The translations under genes and the position numbers were made by a program. The notes below the pieces were generated by a model. The model saw only the letters and a program-made list of their open reading frames with translations. It searched no databases and was not told where the DNA came from. Positions 21,534-34,378 of a DNA stretch of 64,000 nt are shown here, in pieces. Each line of letters opens with the position of its first letter. Within the stretch, counting starts at the first letter, position 1. Origin of the DNA: Brachynemurus nebulosus (Eukaryota > Arthropoda > Insecta > Neuroptera > Myrmeleontidae); the NCBI GenBank assembly GCA_035578155.1, contig JAPWDM010000006.1:14648305-14712304 (forward strand), in the 5' to 3' direction.

Positions 21534-21660
21534 CACACTTTCAAAACGATTTCTTTGTTCAAAGGTTACAAATTTTTTTGAATTTTAAATTCAAAGAAAT
21601 ATTACTTTGACTACTGAAGAAAAAATTGAAAAAAATATTTCTTTGAATCAAAAAAAAAAA
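21534..21660. mobile_element. CACTCTCAAAACG-family MITE, partial copy
   Basis: Starts CACACTTTCAAAACGATTTC, followed by TTTGTTCAAAGGTTA and AAAGAAATA/TTTGAATCAAA sub-repeats. The right end is lost. Family members are at 26684, 27033, 28069, 45544 and 51674. Confidence 0.7.
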
Positions 21661-22325
21661 AAAGTTAGTGCGGTAATAAAAATTCTCATTTTGAAAATAT
21701 TTTTTTTCTGGAACGTCCTATGCGTATATACAATATAAATCTACCTGTATCTCTGGTTTCGACACTGGAGAATGTTTGCTGAAAGGAAAATCTGTCATAA
21801 ATTTTCTTTATTTAAACATTTTAAATCATTTATCAGACCTCACTTTCACATCGGTAGCACGTCTATATGTGTATGTGTGTGGTACATATACCAAACCAAT
21901 ACAGTAGCCCGGATAAGGATGTACGGTTTGTAATTTATTTACATGTAGATGTCGTACAGGAAAATTAATGTCGATGTAAAATTGCATTTTTTTTTCTTTT
22001 TGCCATCTAATGTTCCCGTTTATCGTATTTCAATGGAGGCACAAAACGGCATAAATAACCGGCGTGGCGCAGATTATCTAGAAAATAAATATGGTTATAA
22101 TCACTTCACCGACGAAAAACTTCACCGTTTGCAAGTTTATTTTTTGAATTGTTCAAAATTCGTCGTGTGGTACGGGGAAACCCCGTTTTTCTTAATAAAT
22201 ATATTCTATATAGCTAAACCTCTTTTTATGCGGTGGATAGGGACTGCGTCACAGAAATCGCACAAAAAAAATATATATATTAAAATATATCATAAATAGC
22301 TATAAAAAGTTTAATTCGGTCCAGA
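21661..22325. other. AT-rich spacer
   Basis: A 116-codon frame at 21949-22299 crosses this stretch, with no recognised domain and an AT-driven composition. Nothing else seen. Confidence 0.4.
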
Positions 22326-22480
22326 ATCGCCGTGTTCGTTGCTGAGTTTTTCTGCTCAAAGTGAGATGTTAGCGCATGCGCAAAAACATTTTTTATGAAA
22401 TACGATTCCATAAAAAAAGGTCTTGCGCATGAGCCAACAGCTCACTTTGAGAAAAAAAACTTAGTAACGAAAACGCCGAT
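22326..22480. mobile_element. 155-bp hairpin MITE
   Basis: The arm ATCGCCGTGTTCGTTGCTGA ... CTCAAAGTGAGATGTTAGCG pairs with CTGTTGGCTCATGCG ... CTCACTTTGAG ... CGAAAACGCCGAT on the other strand over ~55-60 bp. The middle contains GCGCATGCGCAAAAA. No clear duplication. Confidence 0.8.
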
Positions 22481-23391
22481 TGTAAAAACAACTCCAGTTT
22501 TATCGAAAATATATAACTCAAGCCGCTCGAAACCTCACGATTTCCTTAAAAGTTGCTTTTCTAAATAAGATGAAGCATTAATTAACACGTGGGAAGATTT
22601 TATTTCATTTTTATAATATTATGAAAATTTTGAAAAGTACATCTATAAAAAAAAACTAAATGATGCAATTACTTATATTCTTATGATTAAATGCTTAAAA
22701 ACCATTAAAAAGTATTTTTATCAAATAAAGTTATTATAGTAAATGTTTAAGTTTCTTACTTTCTCTTGATTTTGATTCACATTATGCATTTCAATGACTA
22801 TTTTTGTCTCAAAATGCCGGACTTTTTACTGCCAGTGATAAGTACAACACATAAGGTTACAAAAAAAAATCAAAGATCCCAACATCAAAAGAGTGAACCC
22901 TAGGAATTTCCAAAATATCAATTATACTAAACTATGTTGATAAAATTGAACATTGTTTAGACTTATATCATATTTCGCAAAATCTGTCACAGATGGCGGC
23001 ACCACTACCAGTTAATATTTACACATTAGAGTATTTTGAGTCACCATATTGCAGCACGAGTTAACTCGTCTTAATCATTTAAAGAATTAAAAACCACATA
23101 AAAAAAATCGCACAAAAATGGACCTCATAAAAAAAGGTTTAGTTGTACTTACCTCTATATTATATCCTTTCTAACGATATTTATTCTTTCTTAATAATCT
23201 TTTTCAAATTTGCCTGTCAGATTACACGGGGGAATATTTTAACACGGGTATATTTTTGAATGGGGATATAAAACAAAAAAATTTCAAAATTTCATGACGT
23301 GGAAAATGTAACGATCCGTATGATTGAATATTGGACGGACTACGTAACAATACCAAGAACGGGATATTCGAGAATTATGTACATTTTAGTT
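22481..23391. other. AT-rich spacer
   Basis: Nothing recognised. The 82-codon frame 23299-23547 runs into the hAT MITE that follows and is therefore not a gene candidate. Confidence 0.45.
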
Positions 23392-23588
23392 CAGTATTTT
23401 CCAAACTTTTCTCATCACGAAATACGATTTCACCACCCAAAGGTAGTAAAATTTAAAGGTGTATCAAGTAAAGATGTACGTATACGGCTAATTGGCGATG
23501 TTCTGCTTGGAATATTTAGTAACCGTTTACGAAACGCCAATGTTTGAAACGCCTTTTTTATTTAAGAAAAAAAGTTTGGAAACCACTG
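23392..23588. mobile_element. hAT MITE, 197 bp, 7/8 TSD
   Basis: Terminal inverted repeats CAGTATTTTCCAAACTTTT and, reversed, CAGTGGTTTCCAAACTTTTT, a standard hAT end. The flanking octamers TTTTAGTT (23384-23391) and TTTTTGTT (23589-23596) differ at one base. Non-coding interior. Confidence 0.88.
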
Positions 23589-23760
23589 TTTTTGTTTAAC
23601 ACATGCATATTTCAATTCGATACTAGGGATACAGTAACATATCACTACTGAGAGTTATTGTTGTTCATGAATTTTTCTCTAATAATAACAAAATTAAAAG
23701 TACCTATTCACTAGAAATTAGGCAAAAATAAATAGTTAACGTTTTTTGTTTTATATATAT

Positions 23761-25534
<1,774 letters not shown>

Positions 25535-25536
25535 TA

Positions 25537-25698
25537 CACGGAGAGAAAATTCCTATAAAAATTACTGTGCTCATACTACAATCGACGTGTAACAGGCGAA
25601 CATATCCAATTTTTGTACGGTAAAATTGAATATGTTCGCCTGTTACACGTCGATTGTAGTATGAGCACAGTAATTTTTATAGGAATTTTCTCTCCGTG
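25537..25698. mobile_element. CACGGAGAG hairpin MITE, 162 bp, near-perfect palindrome
   Basis: The left arm CACGGAGAGAAAATTCCTAT ... GGCGAACATAT and the right arm are almost exact complements (~78 bp each) around the loop TTTTTGTACGGTAAAAT. TA sits on both sides (25535-25536, 25699-25700). The arms are so well matched that the insertion looks recent or the arms have been homogenised. A one-arm relative is at 14129. Confidence 0.92.
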
Positions 25699-25700
25699 TA

Positions 25701-26683
25701 GTTTGAAATTTACGTTTGTTAAAATTACAGTTAAAGAAGTTTTTTGTAACAATTACAAAAAAAATGAATGAAATGAATCCATTTTCGCCAAACTAAAATT
25801 TTCTAAATCTTGCTAAAATCATTTTAGTTTTGCTAAACATATTTTGTAGTACTCTATATGTAGCAGTCTTCTAAAAGCTTCCGTTCGTGAAACATAAAAT
25901 ATTTGTTGAGGTTGGCTATGACTTCGTCTAGTAAAAACAACTTTTCAAAGACCTTCTATTTTCGATTTTTAATAATTAATTTAAGATACATTACTCTTGG
26001 CCCCTTTTGAATTTTTAATCCTACTCTGTACACAATAAAGCACATTAAAATTTTTATAGCCACATTTTAAATCCAAAAACTCGCTCTGGAAAAAGTATAA
26101 AAAAGTTTCTTTACAGGTTGTAAACTTTTTGACAGACATTGTATACGTTTCTCATATACTTACATATGTAATAATAGCTTGACCATATTCCTGCGCAGAT
26201 GCGCAAAACAAAAATTCGCCAAGTGGATGCTAGACAGGCACTAGATCGGGGTACTTCGGTGGCTTAATTTTTCCAGAGCTTTCGGAATAAAATATTGGGT
26301 ATTTTAGTAAATTTTTTACGATTTATTCGAACGGCCGGTTAGAATTATTCCTAAAAGAATTACAAAAGACAAAAATTGTGTCTGTTTTCCAACTTAATGT
26401 TTTAGACTTGAATTTTTAGAAGGATATTTTCTGATACTATCGTAAACTATCGGGTGAAAACTGAAATCCTAAATTATCATAAACGGATTTCGCTTAATTC
26501 GAAGGTTGTACAATATCCAACCTAAGATACTTAACTGTTTTATATTATATTTTGTATGACATTTCAAGAAATAATCCCTAATAACTTAATTAACGGAGGC
26601 TTTGTATTTTATATACCTAATTCATATTACTTTTTTTTCAACTCTAGGCAACAGTTTTTGCGTACGAATCAATACGTACATCT
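25701..26683. other. Non-coding spacer
   Basis: CTTGGCCCCTTTTGAATTT near 25990 resembles the hAT-like end at about 29655-29703, so it may be an old fragment. Nothing else recognised. Confidence 0.4.
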
Positions 26684-26927
26684 CACTCTCAAAACGATTT
26701 CTTTGATTTTGTTTTTTTTTTTTTTTTAAATCAAAAAAATATTTCTTTGAACTAAAAAAAGATTTTTGTTTGAAATAAAGAAATATTTTTTTGGTTTATT
26801 TTATCTTTGTAGTCAACGAAATATTTTGTTTGATTCAAAGGAATTTTAAATGTTTGACCAAACAAAATATTTCTTTGACTACAAAGAAAACGAATGCTTG
26901 AACAAAGAAATCTGAGTGTTGAGAGTG
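26684..26927. mobile_element. CACTCTCAAAACG-family MITE
   Basis: Left end CACTCTCAAAACGATTTC, right end GTGTTGAGAGTG. Inside are repeated AAAGAAATA and TTTGATTCAAAG motifs. With flank, it forms the first unit of a tandem duplication whose second unit carries the copy at 27033. Confidence 0.8.
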
Positions 26928-27032
26928 GAAAATTACCATAGAGACCCAGCTATTCGTGTCATTCAATAGGTACCTAAGTACCTATTTAAATAATACAACA
27001 ACAGTTTTTGAATCCGAATCACTGCATATCAC

Positions 27033-27470
27033 TCTCTCAAAACAATTTCTTTGTTCGAAGATTAATGATTTCTTCGATTTTGTTTTCTTAGAATCAAAAA
27101 ATATTGTTTCAAAAAAAAAATTGTTGAAATAAAGAAATATTTCTTTGAATTATTTTTTCTTTTTAGTCAAAGAAATATTTCTTTGAATCAAATAAACATT
27201 TTCTTTGATTCAAAGAAATTTTAAATGTTTGAACAAAGAAATCAACAATTTCTTTGTTCGAAGATTAATGACTTCTTTAATTTTGTTTTCCTTGAATCAA
27301 AAAATATTTCTTTTAACAAAGAAGAAAAAATTTTTTTGAAATAAAGAAATATTTTTTTGACGAAATATTATTTTTCTTTGTAGTCAAAGAGATATTTCTT
27401 TGAATCAAATAAACATTTTCTCTAGTTCAAACAAATTTTTAATTTTTGAACAAATAAATCTGCGTGTTGA
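27033..27470. mobile_element. CACTCTCAAAACG-family MITE, expanded (two joined copies)
   Basis: Left end CACTCTCTCAAAACAATTTC, right end GCGTGTTGAGATTG. In the middle (27218-27275) AAATGTTTGAACAAAGAAAT is followed at once by CAATTTCTTTGTTCGAAG, i.e. an end against a start, so two copies are fused. Flanks on both sides repeat those of the 26684 copy. Confidence 0.75.
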
Positions 27471-27545
27471 GATTGCAAATTTACCATACAGAGACACATT
27501 TATTCGTGCCATTCAATAGGTATCTAAGTATATAAATGATACAAT

Positions 27546-28068
27546 GTATCATTTATTTCATTCTTTATTACAAACCAGACATATTTGTCGGAAGTTGAAA
27601 CAACTAACATATATCATTACAACAAACTATATAAAGTGGATACCTCCAGAAGCATCATTACAGAACTCGAACACCACACCGAACCGCACCCCGCTACACC
27701 ATTATTGTCATCATTCAGCCGGACAGTGAGTATTTATGTACAAACATTTCCGGCATAACTAGTGACGTGTACAATTGTTTATTTTATATCCGGACATCCC
27801 TGGCTTATACCATTCAATAGTAGCTTGGGGAGGGGGGGGGATTAGGTAGGTAGAGGGTTATCTACTGTATAAATAACAATAAACAAAGCGAAATCTATTT
27901 TATTTGTTATAAAGATACACCTAGGAGAATAGGAGTAAATTAACTGCATCTTGGGGAAACAATTGATACCGTCGAGTTCCACGAGGAGATTGCTCCAGGA
28001 AGTAAAATAAATATAGATTGTGATGCTTGGAAAATAAAAATTATGTATTGGGGCGGTGTGTTTGATTT
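27546..28068. other. Non-coding spacer
   Basis: A G-run is at 27825-27840. A 61-codon frame (27544-27729) ends at a GTGAGT that could mimic a splice donor; no acceptor or domain supports an exon. Confidence 0.4.
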
Positions 28069-28252
28069 ACACACTCTCAAAACGATGTCTTTGTTCAAAG
28101 ATTAAAAATTTCTTTGATTGTTCTGTCTTTAAATCAAAACAATATTTTTTTGATTCAAAGAAATAATTTTGTTTTTAGCAGTCAAAAAAATATTTCTTTG
28201 ATTCAAAGAAATATTTGATCCAAAGAAATAAATTTCAAAGAAATTTTTAACC
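28069..28252. mobile_element. CACTCTCAAAACG-family MITE, right end lost
   Basis: Starts ACACTCTCAAAACGATGTC, then TTTGTTCAAAGATTAAAAAT and alternating AAAGAAATA/TTTGATTCAAAG blocks. It fades after AAAGAAATTTTTAACC. Confidence 0.78.
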
Positions 28253-28418
28253 TTGTTTTATCTTATTTTAAATTTATTGTTTTAAGTCACAACGAATCTC
28301 CACGCCAGAATAAATAAAAAATTCAATTGTTTTTAATGGGAATCATTGACAGTTACTGTGATAACAGGCTTAAGTTTAATTTGAACGGACTATACAATAT
28401 TTATAGTGTAAAAAATAA

Positions 28419-28895
28419 TTTTTTATTACTCATGCGGGAGAAGTACTAACTTGGAGCACACATTTCTGTACGCAAAATAGCTGTTTGCCCATTGTACTCT
28501 TCCCACATACTTTTTTGCGTGCGCACGTAAATTTTCAACACGCAAATTGACAATAAAACACGCAAAATTTAATGAAAACACGCAAAGCCGGCTCTTAATT
28601 TTTCATTTAATAAATTTTTCATAATTATTTAGATAGAAACTACGAACAAAGTAATCTAAACAATAATTAATTCAGAAAAAAAAGATGAACACTCAAAAAT
28701 ATTATTTTAAAAAGTAATAAAAATGTCAAAAATAGTAATAATAATAGAAAAAAGTATGCGAAATTCGTAATAAAAATTAGTATGTACAACTCGTGCGGGA
28801 TTGTCGATTGCCCACTCAAGCGAATGAGCGCACTCACTACGTTCGTGCGCCCAACTTCGCTTTTGTAGACAATCGCTTATTGTACTTATTGTACA
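28419..28895 (-). repeat. GCGGGA-ended ~470-bp repeat, copy 2 of 3
   Basis: Reverse of the 6829 copy, running from ACTCATGCGGGAGAAGTAC to GTGCGGGATTGTCGATTGCC and the GCGCACTCACTACGTTCGTG hairpin. It carries a small insertion/duplication (extra ACACGCAAAATTTAATGAAA near 28558-28577) that breaks the frame seen in the other two copies. Confidence 0.85.
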
Positions 28896-30099
28896 TATAT
28901 AATATATTATAATAATTACTTCTTGTTTCAAAATAAACGAAAAAAAAATTAGTTTTTATTTTCTTTTCTTTTTAACTCCGTACAAAATTGAAGCTTGTAT
29001 AAAATTGTCTACAGAAAAGGTTTTATACTTACTTTCCGTCATGTTAATATTTATTCAAGAAATGACCTTCTAAAGTTAAATCAGATCATGTGACTATTAA
29101 AATCTACAAATATTCATCTCTAGTAAGATTAAAGAATGGAATTAATTTTAAATTTTGAAAAAATAATTGCATATCAATTAGAATATTTATTTAAAAATTA
29201 TTACACTTTAAAGAATTTTTGTAACTGTATTGAAACAAAAATTAATAAATAATAATAAATTTTATTTTTCGTTTTCTGACATTTACGATGGCGAGTGTGA
29301 AAATTGTACAACAAAACTTTATAACAATTGGTTTGGGTCTTGAAAAGTAGTAGGTAAAATTAAATTATTTTCAAAAAGTTTGCAAGTTTGTTTTTTTTTA
29401 CGATAATAAATCTTTTTAGACTTTGGTAATCGAAAATGTTATCAAAAGTTTGGTTGAAACGTTTATGTAATTTAGTGGACGTTCAACTTGTATTCATTTG
29501 AACTTGAAATGTCTAGGTTGTCCAGAAAGTTTCTGTTAAGTAAAAAAAAAATTTTATGTGGATATTATTCATTATAATACTATTTACCAGGTACCTAATG
29601 GTATTTTTTCCCAAAAATGCAGTGACAAGTAAAAAACTCGAAACACCTTTCACTTTTGCCTTGGCCCCCTTTTGAACCCGCTACCCTCCCTTTCGTAGGG
29701 CCTGGTTAGACGCGTAGCGAATCTCGAATTTTCATATTCGTCAATGTGAATGGAAATATTGGTGATGATGGTCATTTAAGCCAATAATAAAAGGGGAATA
29801 CTTTTTTTCAAAGTGATGTAACACCTTAACTTTAATTTACTAGAATAAATAATACATAAAATTTATTATCTAAATGTTAATTTTCTACCATTTTCTAAAT
29901 ATTTAGATAGAATAACTATATACTACCGACTTTCACGTAGTTAGTAAAATTTTATATAAATTTTACTCTTAGACGACTTTGCAATAATATTCTAATTTAC
30001 AATATGCTAATTTCAATAATAAATAACAACTTATCTACTTTACATATTAGAATTTTCTATAACATTTCTACCTTGCAATAACTATTTTCTGGATAGGTA
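28896..30099. other. Non-coding spacer with a hAT-like end
   Basis: At 29655-29703 the reversed sequence CAGGCCCTACGAAAGGGAGG has hAT-end character; the matching end was not located. GGTTGTCCAGAAAGTTTCTG at 29517-29536 is reminiscent of a mariner terminus but is alone. Otherwise nothing. Confidence 0.35.
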
Positions 30100-31035
30100 C
30101 AGGGTCGGTCTGAGGGCGATGTAAATGGCTCCGCGTCGGTGACTGACTTTTGTAAAATCAAAAATTTAAATGCGTGACCTTTGAAAAACAATATTGCTTT
30201 ATTTAAATATATTATTATGAATCTGCCGTTATTCAAGATCTATTCACCTATTTAGTAATTTTATCCATCTTCCGATAGCAAAAGTAGCGAACACATAACA
30301 GTTCTATACGAAAAGTGGTAAGGTTACACATATCTGCACCAAAATGTAGTAAGGTTACAGCGATTTTGTATCAATAGTAGTAAAATTACAACGGTTCTGT
30401 ACCAAAAGTAGTTAGGTTACAACGGTTCTGTACCGAAAGTAGTAAAATTACGGCGGTTCTGTGGCAAAAGTAGTAAGGTTACAGCAGTTCTGTACCAAAA
30501 GTAGTTAGGTTACAACGGTTCTATACCGAAAGTAGTAAAGTTACAGCGGTTCTGTACCAAAAGTAGTTAGGTTATAACGGTTCTGTACCCAAAAGTAGTT
30601 AGATTCCTACGGTTCTGTACCGAAAATAGCAAAGTTACAGTAGTTCTGTACCAAAAGTAGTTAGGTTACAACGGTTCTGTACCGAAAGTAGTAAAGTTAC
30701 AGCGGTTCTGTACCAAAAGTAGTAAAGTTACAGCGGTTCTGTACCAAAAGTAGTAAGGTTACACCACTTCTCTACCAAAAGTAGTTAGGTTACAACGGTT
30801 CTGTACCGAAAGTAGTAAAATTACAGCGGTTCTGTACCAAAAATGGTAAGGTTACAGTGATTCTATACCAAAATATTTACAAAAACAAAATTAAAATCAC
30901 ATACAAATATGCGTTTTTTCATTAGTTGTAATTTGGTAATAAAGAAGGACAGTAATCATGAATTTTGTTCAAAGAGTTTCATGCTCTCAAAAATTAACTT
31001 TACATCGGACCCCGCTTTTAATCGAGTCGGTCCTG
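30100..31035. mobile_element. hAT-ended element containing a minisatellite
   Basis: The left end CAGGGTCGGTCTGAGGGCG and the reversed right end CAGGACCGACTCG share the CAGG.(C)CG start and later a GATGTAAA phrase. Flanking octamers GATAGGTA (30092-30099) and GTCAGGTA (31036-31043) match at 6 of 8. The 31-bp minisatellite fills most of the body. No transposase frame. Confidence 0.65.
30275..30868 (+). repeat. 31-bp minisatellite, ~19 copies, two monomer types
   Basis: Consensus A is TTAGGTTACAACGGTTCTG + TACCGAAAGTAG; consensus B is TAAAGTTACAGCGGTTCTG + TACCAAAAGTAG. For much of the array A and B alternate (a 62-bp higher-order unit), with runs of B near 30700-30780. Period checked on two CGGTTCT landmarks (30423 and 30454). 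The edges are degenerate. No open frame of note. Confidence 0.93.
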
Positions 31036-31328
31036 GTCAGGTATGTAGTTAGTACTCTGACGGCACTCGAACATTAAATTTCACGCTAAGTATGACGTAA
31101 AGAGCATGAAAAACATGTCGTCAAAGTTTTTGTTTGAAAGTTGCAGTAATACATTTAAAATTTATTTTATAAATTATATTATAATGTTAATATTATTTAA
31201 TATTATGTAATTAGATGCTGCACTGTGTCACGGTACATTGAATTAATATTATTTATTAGTTTCTTGATCCGCATTTACGATCAAATTTACATTTTTGACG
31301 TTATGATATACCTATATTATGTTGTGTA

Positions 31329-31504
31329 GACAAGGCAATGTAATTAGGTATTGACAGTTGCCATTACAAACAATTTATTAATGCGGATTTAAATTTATCT
31401 TATAGTAATAATATTGTATAAAAACTGTTTCTTGTTAAGTAATGTGGGTTAATTTTTGTGGCATTGACGTGACAACTGTCAATAGCTAGTTACATCGCCT
31501 TGTC
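31329..31504. mobile_element. TA-flanked MITE, 176 bp
   Basis: The terminal inverted repeat GACAAGGCAATGTAATTAGG... pairs with the right end (reversed GACAAGGCGATGTAACTAGC), continuing to TATTGACAGTTG: ~35 bp in all. TA on both sides (31327-31328, 31505-31506). Tc1/mariner-like. Confidence 0.85.
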
Positions 31505-31506
31505 TA

Positions 31507-32916
31507 TAATGTATGTATACTGCGTCTTGATCAAGTGTTTATTGGCCAAACATTAAGTCAAAGTTCCTCAGTGGCCCGTTTATCGAAAAATCGGTAAACA
31601 TATTCGACAGGAATCTCAGTTTAATTCGCTCATAACGGTTATACAGTAAGAACTATATAAATTTTGAAGTTCGATGTTTTGCAAACGAGGCTTAAAAGTG
31701 AAAGGTGATTAGAAGAAATTCAACTTCACAAGAGAAGATCTTTTTAAGGATATTCCGCACAATGAAGTACGTGAAATTATTTCGGGAGTTGAAAGACGAA
31801 AATTTGGTGTATTTTCCAGTACTTTCCTAATAATTTAGACTTGAATTTTGATGCAAAATTTCATTTACTGAGGACCATTTTTTCACTGTAAATTACGTTT
31901 AGAATTTTCAAAAATTTGCTGGCCTATATCTTGGAAAAGCTGGAAATTTTTTTGGAACGACAGACAGTTTAAAAATTACAGTTAGGGGTACAAGCTATTC
32001 GCCACTTTGAACCTCAATATTTCGCAAACAGAACTCAAAAATGAAAAATGTTGATAGGAACCGATCACTGCCGTTTTGCGACTTTTTGCTGCGAATTAAT
32101 TGGGATCTCTGCCTCTAGTACGTACGTACAGTTTCATACTCATAGGCCCAAAAAAAAATTACAGTAGTGGCAGTTATACAGACAGATTTGACGAAATTCT
32201 AAACGTTTCGAAATGTTTCTTAGGAACCCTAAAAATCTTCAATAACTGCCGTTAAAATATTTCATAACTGACATTTTCTATTGATTTTATTGTAAAAAAT
32301 TCTATTAAAAAATCTCTAATTTCCATATTGATTACAATATTAAACAATTCCTGAAAGTGTTACGAAATGAATATATTTGAAAACTGATAACGATTTGTTG
32401 TTGGTTCAATGATAATTGTGCTTTTTTATTATAGGATTCGAGGAAAAATTTCCTTTCATCTATAGCGTCACAGAAATAGAGAGAATATTTTTTTTATTAA
32501 ATAAATACAAATATATTTTAATATGTATCTACTTACCATTTTTAAACATTAAAGATGCAGCAAGTCTCTTTGTAATTCAATATTATTTATATTTATCCCA
32601 TTCGTCGAATTTTCCTTTTAACTGTTTATGTTATGTTGTATAGTTTTTCATTGTTTCAAATGAGTATTGGAAATTTTATATCACACGTATAAATAAAAAT
32701 AAACGCAATTGTATATTAAAAATATGATACGAGCAGATTGGTCTTTGCGACAGCGATATTAAATTTTTTTTTGGATTCATTTGATTCGAAAGTTAAAGTG
32801 GGAAGTTTAAAAATATAACCAATATTTTAAATAGATTTGTTGAGCATTCTTTTACATACTGTATTCTTTTTCGTCAATTAATTTTGAAACGTTTGACTCA
32901 ATTGTCTCAAGATTAG
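31507..32916. other. Non-coding DNA
   Basis: 31840-32240 reads like degraded retroelement tail (phrases such as GCCACTTTGAACCTCAATAT and CAGACAGATTTGACGAAATT). No frame, ends or duplication support a call. The rest is AT-rich. Confidence 0.4.
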
Positions 32917-32918
32917 TG

Positions 32919-33920
32919 CACAGTAAAAAAATTTGTGTTCTGCGTAAGAAAAAAAAAAACTAGTGGTTAAAATTTTTGTGTTAAATAAGTAACACAACCC
33001 TGCGTTAATGTAACATTTCGTGTTTGTGTTAAATGAAAATGTTAACATAAATTTCGATTTAACAGAATAAAAATGTTAACCTGTTTTCTACAACAAAGAA
33101 GTAACATAATATTTGTGTAGAGCAAAAGGATGGTATAAGTACCTAACTTACATTAGAATATATATCTACGAAAATATATATAATAAAAAAGATGAGAGTA
33201 GTTCTTATTATTAAACAAAACCCAAAAATTATACGTTTTTTCACTTATTGACGAATATAGTTTTATTAAACGTTTAAAAATGAAACAATTTTCTTACATT
33301 TTAAGGTTATTTTGTTACAGATTCGGTTACAAAAATTATGTAAGCTTACTTACATGTAAAATTGTATATTATATAATAAAATCTCAAATAGGCTTACATG
33401 ATTTTTTTTAACTAAATATGTAATAAAATAACCTTAAATTGTAAGAAAATTGTTTCATTTTTAAACGTTTAATAAAACTATATTCGTCAATAACTGAAAA
33501 AACTTACAATTTTTCGGTTTTGTTTAATAATAAGAACTACTCTCATCTTTTTTATTATATATATTTTCGTAGATATATATGGACACAAGTAAAAATTGTT
33601 ACAAAGAACTGATTTACTTTGCGTTCCCTGAGTCTCATTTATAATAATAAAATATTAACAAAATCGTTATATTTTTTGACGACTTTCAAATATCTCTTAA
33701 GCTTCAGTGAAATTAAAATATTGAATAAAAAGGTTTAACTAACTCTGATAAATCTGAAAAATTAACACAAAATGTATGTCCTTTTGTGTGTTAAATTATT
33801 GAAACAAATCTTGTGTATATATTTGACACATATGCTTTGTGTTAAAATAACACAAAAAATTGAGTGGACCGTTCTGGACATGTGAAATGTGTTAATTTTA
33901 ACACAGTTTTTCTCACTGTG
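32919..33920. mobile_element. CACAGT-ended foldback element, copy 2 (1002 bp, TG TSD)
   Basis: Ends CACAGTAAAAAAATTTGTG and, reversed, CACAGTGAGAAAAACTGTG, with TG on both sides (32917-32918, 33921-33922). Same nested palindrome as copy 1, including AAGGTTATTTTGTTACAGAT and AACAAAACC...AATTAT arms. The two copies have different flanks, which fixes both boundaries. Confidence 0.88.
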
Positions 33921-33922
33921 TG

Positions 33923-34221
33923 ACGTTCAATTCGGCACCCACGATGAAAATCATAATCGGTAAACAAGGAAAATTTCCTGAACGAACCTTATTATTCTGA
34001 TGGCAAAAATTAAATTTTCACACTCAGATTATACAAATTGCCTATTTTTTTGCTTTTTCTCTGAGGAGTAGGTTACTAACGCAACGTCTAAACCTCAAAC
34101 CTTGAAAGCCAGCGTATCTTTCTGGCGTCTCCTCCTTGATCTCTTTGACTAGGGTGGTCCTACCAATGGCTATGCTACCGTCGATCTGCCTCTCCGGAGC
34201 TTAGATGATCATAAGGGCATC
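33923..34221. other. Repeat debris upstream of LINE fossil
   Basis: 33975-34030 has a fragment of the TGACGTCA family (TTCTGATGGCAAAAATTAAA). 34060-34220 is GC-richer and may be earlier, frame-damaged LINE sequence. Confidence 0.4.
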
Positions 34222-34378
34222 ATTTACAGAATCCAGAAGAACCAGCTAATTTGGTTTTTTGGTCACGTCAATCGCATGGCAGATGAAAGACTTCTATGGA
34301 GAGGTTTTCCATTTTAAGCCAGTAGAACGCCGTAAACGAGACGTGGAAAAAGCGGGCATTGTGGCCGCAGAGTATTAG
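34222..34378 (+). pseudogene. LINE ORF2 C-terminus, frameshifted fossil
   Basis: The frame from 34222 reads ...NQLIWFFGHVNRMADERL then LWRGFPF and stop (34315). One frame over, PVERRKRDVEKAGIVAAEY follows from 34319 to a stop at 34376. Together they match the usual C-terminal pattern of many non-LTR retrotransposon proteins: 'RL.W.GHV.RM.D.RLP...', then a basic 'GRR.RGRPRK.W'-like block. A +1 shift and stops show it is dead. The upstream reverse transcriptase is missing. The clade cannot be decided from this piece. Confidence 0.6.

Noticed and set aside
20664..21724. Element bounded by ACAGAGTGATCCAGAA and a distant CATAGGACGTTCCAGAA-type end
   Set aside because: The two ends agree only loosely and no duplication could be matched.
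23299..23547. 82-residue frame with varied composition
   Set aside because: More than half of it is inside a hAT MITE with a target duplication, so it cannot be an ancestral exon.
27544..27729. Possible exon ending in a GTGAGT donor
   Set aside because: No acceptor, partner exon, domain or start context supports it, and GTGAGT occurs by chance.
29517..29536. Mariner-like terminus GGTTGTCCAGAAAGTTTCTG
   Set aside because: Single end only; no partner inverted repeat or mariner transposase trace nearby.
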